From: Inquilinus limosus DSM 16000
GTDB lineage: Bacteria; Pseudomonadota; Alphaproteobacteria; DSM-16000; Inquilinaceae
Reading direction: 5' to 3'
Assembly: GCF_000423185.1 (NCBI RefSeq)
Contig: NZ_AUHM01000023.1
Coordinates: 1 to 64,000 of the forward strand
Length of the DNA stretch: 64,000 nt
The position numbers and the translations under genes were made by a program. Shown here piece by piece: positions 61,291 through 64,000 of the stretch; position 1 is the first letter of the stretch, and every line of letters begins with the position of its first letter. Under the pieces are notes generated by a model. It did not search any database. It worked only from the letters and a program-made list of their open reading frames with translations, and had not been told where the DNA came from.

Positions 61291-62424
61291 TCAGCCCGTC
61301 CTGCCGGCTGCCTCGATCGCGCCGCGGGCCAGCAGCGCATCCAGCAGCGCCGCCGCCGCCGGATCGGCCCAGGCCGCCTTGGCCTGCTCGGCCGACAGCC
61401 GGCCGTCGCCGCACAGCCGCAGCGCCGCCTCGGCGGCTGCCCCGGCCGGGGCCGGATGCGCTTCGCCGTCGGCGAACAGGGTGACACCGGCGCCGTCGCG
61501 GACGAAGGCCAGGCGGCTGCCGATCGCCCGGCGCAGCGCCCCGGTCGGGCGGCGCTTGCGCGGCGGCGGCTCGCGCTCCTCCTTCGGCTCGGTCAGCAGG
61601 CCACCCAGCCAGCCGGCCAGGAAGCGGCGGTCGTCCAGCCTTTCGGCGAGATACGCGCGCACCCGCTCGATCGCCTCGTCCGGGATCTCTGCGGGGTGGA
61701 CCGGCGGGGTCAGGTCCGGATCGGAATAGCGCCGCTCCTCGTCCTCGGCATCGGCCACGGCGGCGGCGAAGCGGCCGGCCAGCTCGGCCACGCTCGGCGC
61801 CCGGAAGCCGATCGAGAAGGTCAGGCAGTCGTCCTCGGCGACGCCGTCATGGGCCCAGCCCGGCGGCAGGTACAGCATGTCGCCCGGCTCCAGCACCCAC
61901 TCCTCCGCCGGCTCGAACTCGGCCAGCAGCTTCAACGGCTGGTCCGGCACCCAGACGGGCCGGATCTCGGCGGCGCCGCCGATCCGCCAGCGCCGGCGGC
62001 CGAGGCCCTGCAGCAGGAACACGTCGTACTGGTCGACATGGGCGCCGACGCCGCCGCCCGGCGGGGCGTAGCTGACCATGACGTCGTCGAGGCGCCAGTC
62101 GGGCACGAAGCGGAAGCGCTCGCGCAGCGCCGCCACCTCCGGCTCCCAGAGGTCGACGCCCTGGACAAGGAGGGTCCAGTCCTTGGCCGGCAGCCTGCCG
62201 AAATCGGCCTCGTCGAACGGCCCGTGCCGCACCGACCACTTGCCGCGGCGCCGGGTGATCAGGCGGCTCTCGACTCCGTCCTCGCAGGCGAGGCCCGCCA
62301 GCTCGTCCGGGGTGATCGGGCTGGTCCAGCCCGGGATCGCCTGGCGGATCAGCAGCGGCGCCTTCTGCCAGTGGCGGGCCAGGAAGTCGGCGGCGGACAG
62401 GCCGCCGAGCAGGGGATCGGTCAT
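61291..62424 (-). CDS. Cupin-fold 2-oxoglutarate oxygenase, RoxA/YcfD-like ribosomal protein hydroxylase
   Basis: The product has 377 residues. The JmjC/cupin core has the iron ligands His129 and Asp131 (HVDQYD) and His192 (GWAHDGVAE), and starts with KAPLLIRQAIP, as in the YcfD/RoxA family that hydroxylates an arginine of ribosomal protein L16 with O2 and 2-oxoglutarate. The C-terminal winged helix is also present. Substrate is inferred from family. Confidence 0.85.
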   Translation of the reverse strand: MTDPLLGGLSAADFLARHWQKAPLLIRQAIPGWTSPITPDELAGLACEDGVESRLITRRRGKWSVRHGPFDEADFGRLPAKDWTLLVQGVDLWEPEVAALRERFRFVPDWRLDDVMVSYAPPGGGVGAHVDQYDVFLLQGLGRRRWRIGGAAEIRPVWVPDQPLKLLAEFEPAEEWVLEPGDMLYLPPGWAHDGVAEDDCLTFSIGFRAPSVAELAGRFAAAVADAEDEERRYSDPDLTPPVHPAEIPDEAIERVRAYLAERLDDRRFLAGWLGGLLTEPKEEREPPPRKRRPTGALRRAIGSRLAFVRDGAGVTLFADGEAHPAPAGAAAEAALRLCGDGRLSAEQAKAAWADPAAAALLDALLARGAIEAAGRTG

Positions 62425-62540
62425 GGATGCCGCGATGTTGCTCGAGAAACGACGGCGCGCACTCTACCGGGTCGATCCGCGCTCGCCCAGCGGCGCCTCC
62501 GGCGTGCTAGCATCGCCGCAACGAGACACCGGAGGATGTC

Positions 62541-63734
62541 ATGAGCGCGAATGATCCCGTCGTTATCGCGGGTGCGGCCCGCACCCCGATGGGCGGCTTC
62601 CAGGGCGAGCTGAAGGACGTGCGCGCGCCGCAGCTCGGCGCCGTCGCCATCGGCGCGGCGCTGCAGCGCGCGGGCCTTGCCGCCGATCAGGTCGAGGAGG
62701 TGGTGATGGGCTGCGTGCTGCCGGCCGGGCTCGGCCAGGCCCCGGCGCGCCAGGCCGCCCGCGGCGCCGGCCTGCCCGACGCGGTGCCCTGCACCACGGT
62801 CAACAAGATGTGTGGCTCCGGCATGAAGGCGGTGATGCAGATCCATGACGCGATCGCCGCCGGCTCGATCGGCATCGGCGTCGCGGGCGGTCTGGAGAGC
62901 ATGACCAACGCGCCCTATCTGCTGGACCGCGCCCGCGGCGGCTATCGCATGGGCCACGGCCGGGTGCTGGACCACATGTTCCTCGACGGGCTCGAGGACG
63001 CCTATGAGCCCGGCCGGCTGATGGGCACCTATGCCGAGGACACGGCGCAGCACTATCAGTTCACCCGCGAGCAGCAGGACCGCTTCGCGCTGGCCAGCCT
63101 GGAGCGGGCGCGCAAGGCATCGGAGGACGGCACCTTCGCCCGCGAGATCGCGGCGGTGACGGTGAAGGGCCGCGGCGGCGACGTCACCGCCGCGACCGAC
63201 GAGCAGCCGCGCACCGCCCGGCCGGACAAGATCCCGACTCTGAAGCCCGCCTTCCGCCCGGACGGCACGGTGACGGCGGCCAACTCCAGCTCGATCTCCG
63301 ACGGCGGCGCGGCGCTGGTGCTGCTGCGCCGGTCGGAGGCGGAGAAGCGCGGCCTGCCGGTGCTGGCGCAGATCGTCGGCCACGCCAGCCACGCGCGGGC
63401 GCCGGCCTGGTTCACCACCGCGCCGATCGGGGCGATCGAGACGCTGTTCGCGAAGACCGGCTGGTCGACGAAGGATGTCGACCTGTTCGAGATCAACGAG
63501 GCCTTCGCCGTGGTCACCATGGCGGCGATGCGCGACCTCGACCTGCCGCATGACAAGGTCAATGTCCATGGCGGCGCCTGCGCGCTCGGCCATCCGGTCG
63601 GCGCGTCGGGAGCGCGGATCATCGTCACCCTGTTGAATGCGCTGGAGACCCACGGCCTCAAGCGCGGCGTCGCGGCGCTCTGCATCGGCGGCGGCGAGGC
63701 GACGGCGGTGGCGATCGAGCGGGTGGCGGCATAG
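62541..63734 (+). CDS. Acetyl-CoA C-acyltransferase (thiolase)
   Basis: The protein has 397 residues. The nucleophile Cys91 is in NKMCGSGMKA, NEAFAV carries the His-region Asn, GHPVGASGAR the second catalytic His, and CIGGGEA near the C-terminus the third active-site Cys. It is a biosynthetic or degradative type thiolase that condenses or splits acetoacetyl-CoA. A dehydrogenase gene follows after about 33 bases. Confidence 0.9.
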   Translation: MSANDPVVIAGAARTPMGGFQGELKDVRAPQLGAVAIGAALQRAGLAADQVEEVVMGCVLPAGLGQAPARQAARGAGLPDAVPCTTVNKMCGSGMKAVMQIHDAIAAGSIGIGVAGGLESMTNAPYLLDRARGGYRMGHGRVLDHMFLDGLEDAYEPGRLMGTYAEDTAQHYQFTREQQDRFALASLERARKASEDGTFAREIAAVTVKGRGGDVTAATDEQPRTARPDKIPTLKPAFRPDGTVTAANSSSISDGGAALVLLRRSEAEKRGLPVLAQIVGHASHARAPAWFTTAPIGAIETLFAKTGWSTKDVDLFEINEAFAVVTMAAMRDLDLPHDKVNVHGGACALGHPVGASGARIIVTLLNALETHGLKRGVAALCIGGGEATAVAIERVAA

Positions 63735-63767
63735 CCGGTGGGCCCGCCGGAACGAGAGGACAGGACG

Positions 63768-64000
63768 ATGACAGAGAAAAAGCGGATCGGCGTGGTCGGG
63801 CTCGGCTCGATGGGGGCGGCGATGGCGACGCGCCTGCTCGACCAGGGCTGGCCGGTCGCGGTGTGGAACCGCAGCGCGGGGGCGGAAGAGCCGCTGCTGG
63901 CCAAGGGCGCGGTGCGGGCGGCGACGCCGGCCGAGGCCGCGGCCGACGGCATCGTCCTCTCGATGGTCGCGGAGGACGCGGCCCTGAAGAGCGTGACCAC
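63768..64000 (+). CDS. NAD(P)-dependent oxidoreductase, 3-hydroxyisobutyrate dehydrogenase type (partial)
   Basis: The gene starts at ATG 63768, behind AGAGGACAGGA, and is cut by the right edge after 77 residues. The Rossmann motif GVVGLGSMGAAMATRL and VWNRS are those of beta-hydroxyacid dehydrogenases (GarR/MmsB/GLYR). Exact substrate unknown. It is probably cotranscribed with the thiolase. Confidence 0.82.
   Translation, partial: MTEKKRIGVVGLGSMGAAMATRLLDQGWPVAVWNRSAGAEEPLLAKGAVRAATPAEAAADGIVLSMVAEDAALKSVT

Overview
The window is GC-rich chromosomal DNA of an alphaproteobacterium, most likely of the Rhodospirillales/Azospirillum-Inquilinus type. This is an inference. It rests on the divergent hemC-hemD/mitofilin-hemY and tsaD-gpsA blocks, GGAAC-N17 promoters of the alphaproteobacterial general-stress (EcfG) kind, and alphaproteobacterial families such as COG4223-like mitofilin and DUF1194. 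There are no phage genes, CRISPR arrays or rRNAs. One tRNA (Thr-CGT) and one IS630-type element end are present.

1-1.3 kb: the end of an IS630 element sits in a TA dinucleotide and truncates an MFS efflux gene. 1.8-6.5 kb: a one-direction operon for R-bodies (extendable protein ribbons). It holds an ECF-like sigma factor, a RebB-family subunit, a longer proline-rich Reb-like protein, a 566-residue protein I do not recognise, a small cysteine-motif protein, a coiled-coil protein and a second RebB subunit, and it closes with a strong rho-independent terminator. This is the most unusual locus here. 6.5-12.6 kb: housekeeping and metabolic genes (DUF1194/vWA, rpsU, quinone oxidoreductase with a divergent XRE-cupin regulator, thioesterase, HDAC-like deacetylase, TusA, DUF423). 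12.6-20.1 kb: hydroxyproline epimerase and D-amino-acid dehydrogenase with a GntR regulator and its palindrome, an exported amidohydrolase, and modCBA for molybdate uptake.

20-38.6 kb: a surface-polysaccharide (O-antigen type) cluster in two divergent blocks. The leftward block has glycosyltransferases, a pyruvyl transferase, a Wzx-like flippase and GalE. The rightward block has two glycosyltransferases, a Wzz-like chain-length protein, an AT-rich Wzy-like polymerase, a methyltransferase, a secreted orphan, rfbC-rfbB-rfbD (rfbA is absent) and two further sugar-nucleotide epimerase/dehydratases. 38.6-50 kb: an orphan ABC substrate-binding protein, then a stress/acetyl-phosphate region with phosphoketolase and acetate kinase, a pyruvate-oxidase-like enzyme, an NADPH quinone reductase, an SDR and several small proteins. 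Seven intergenic GGAAC-N17-(C/A/T)(G/A)T(T/C) sequences, each 34-57 bases from a start codon, suggest that this region belongs to one general-stress regulon.

50-64 kb: conserved core genes. They are tRNA-Thr, the haem operon (hemC, a hemD-mitofilin fusion, hemY), tsaD-gpsA-yciI-EVE-phosphopantetheinyl transferase, a metallophosphoesterase, a gamma-glutamylcyclotransferase-like protein, mscL, an OmpA lipoprotein, a RoxA-like ribosomal oxygenase, a thiolase, and the start of a 3-hydroxyisobutyrate-dehydrogenase-like gene cut by the window edge.
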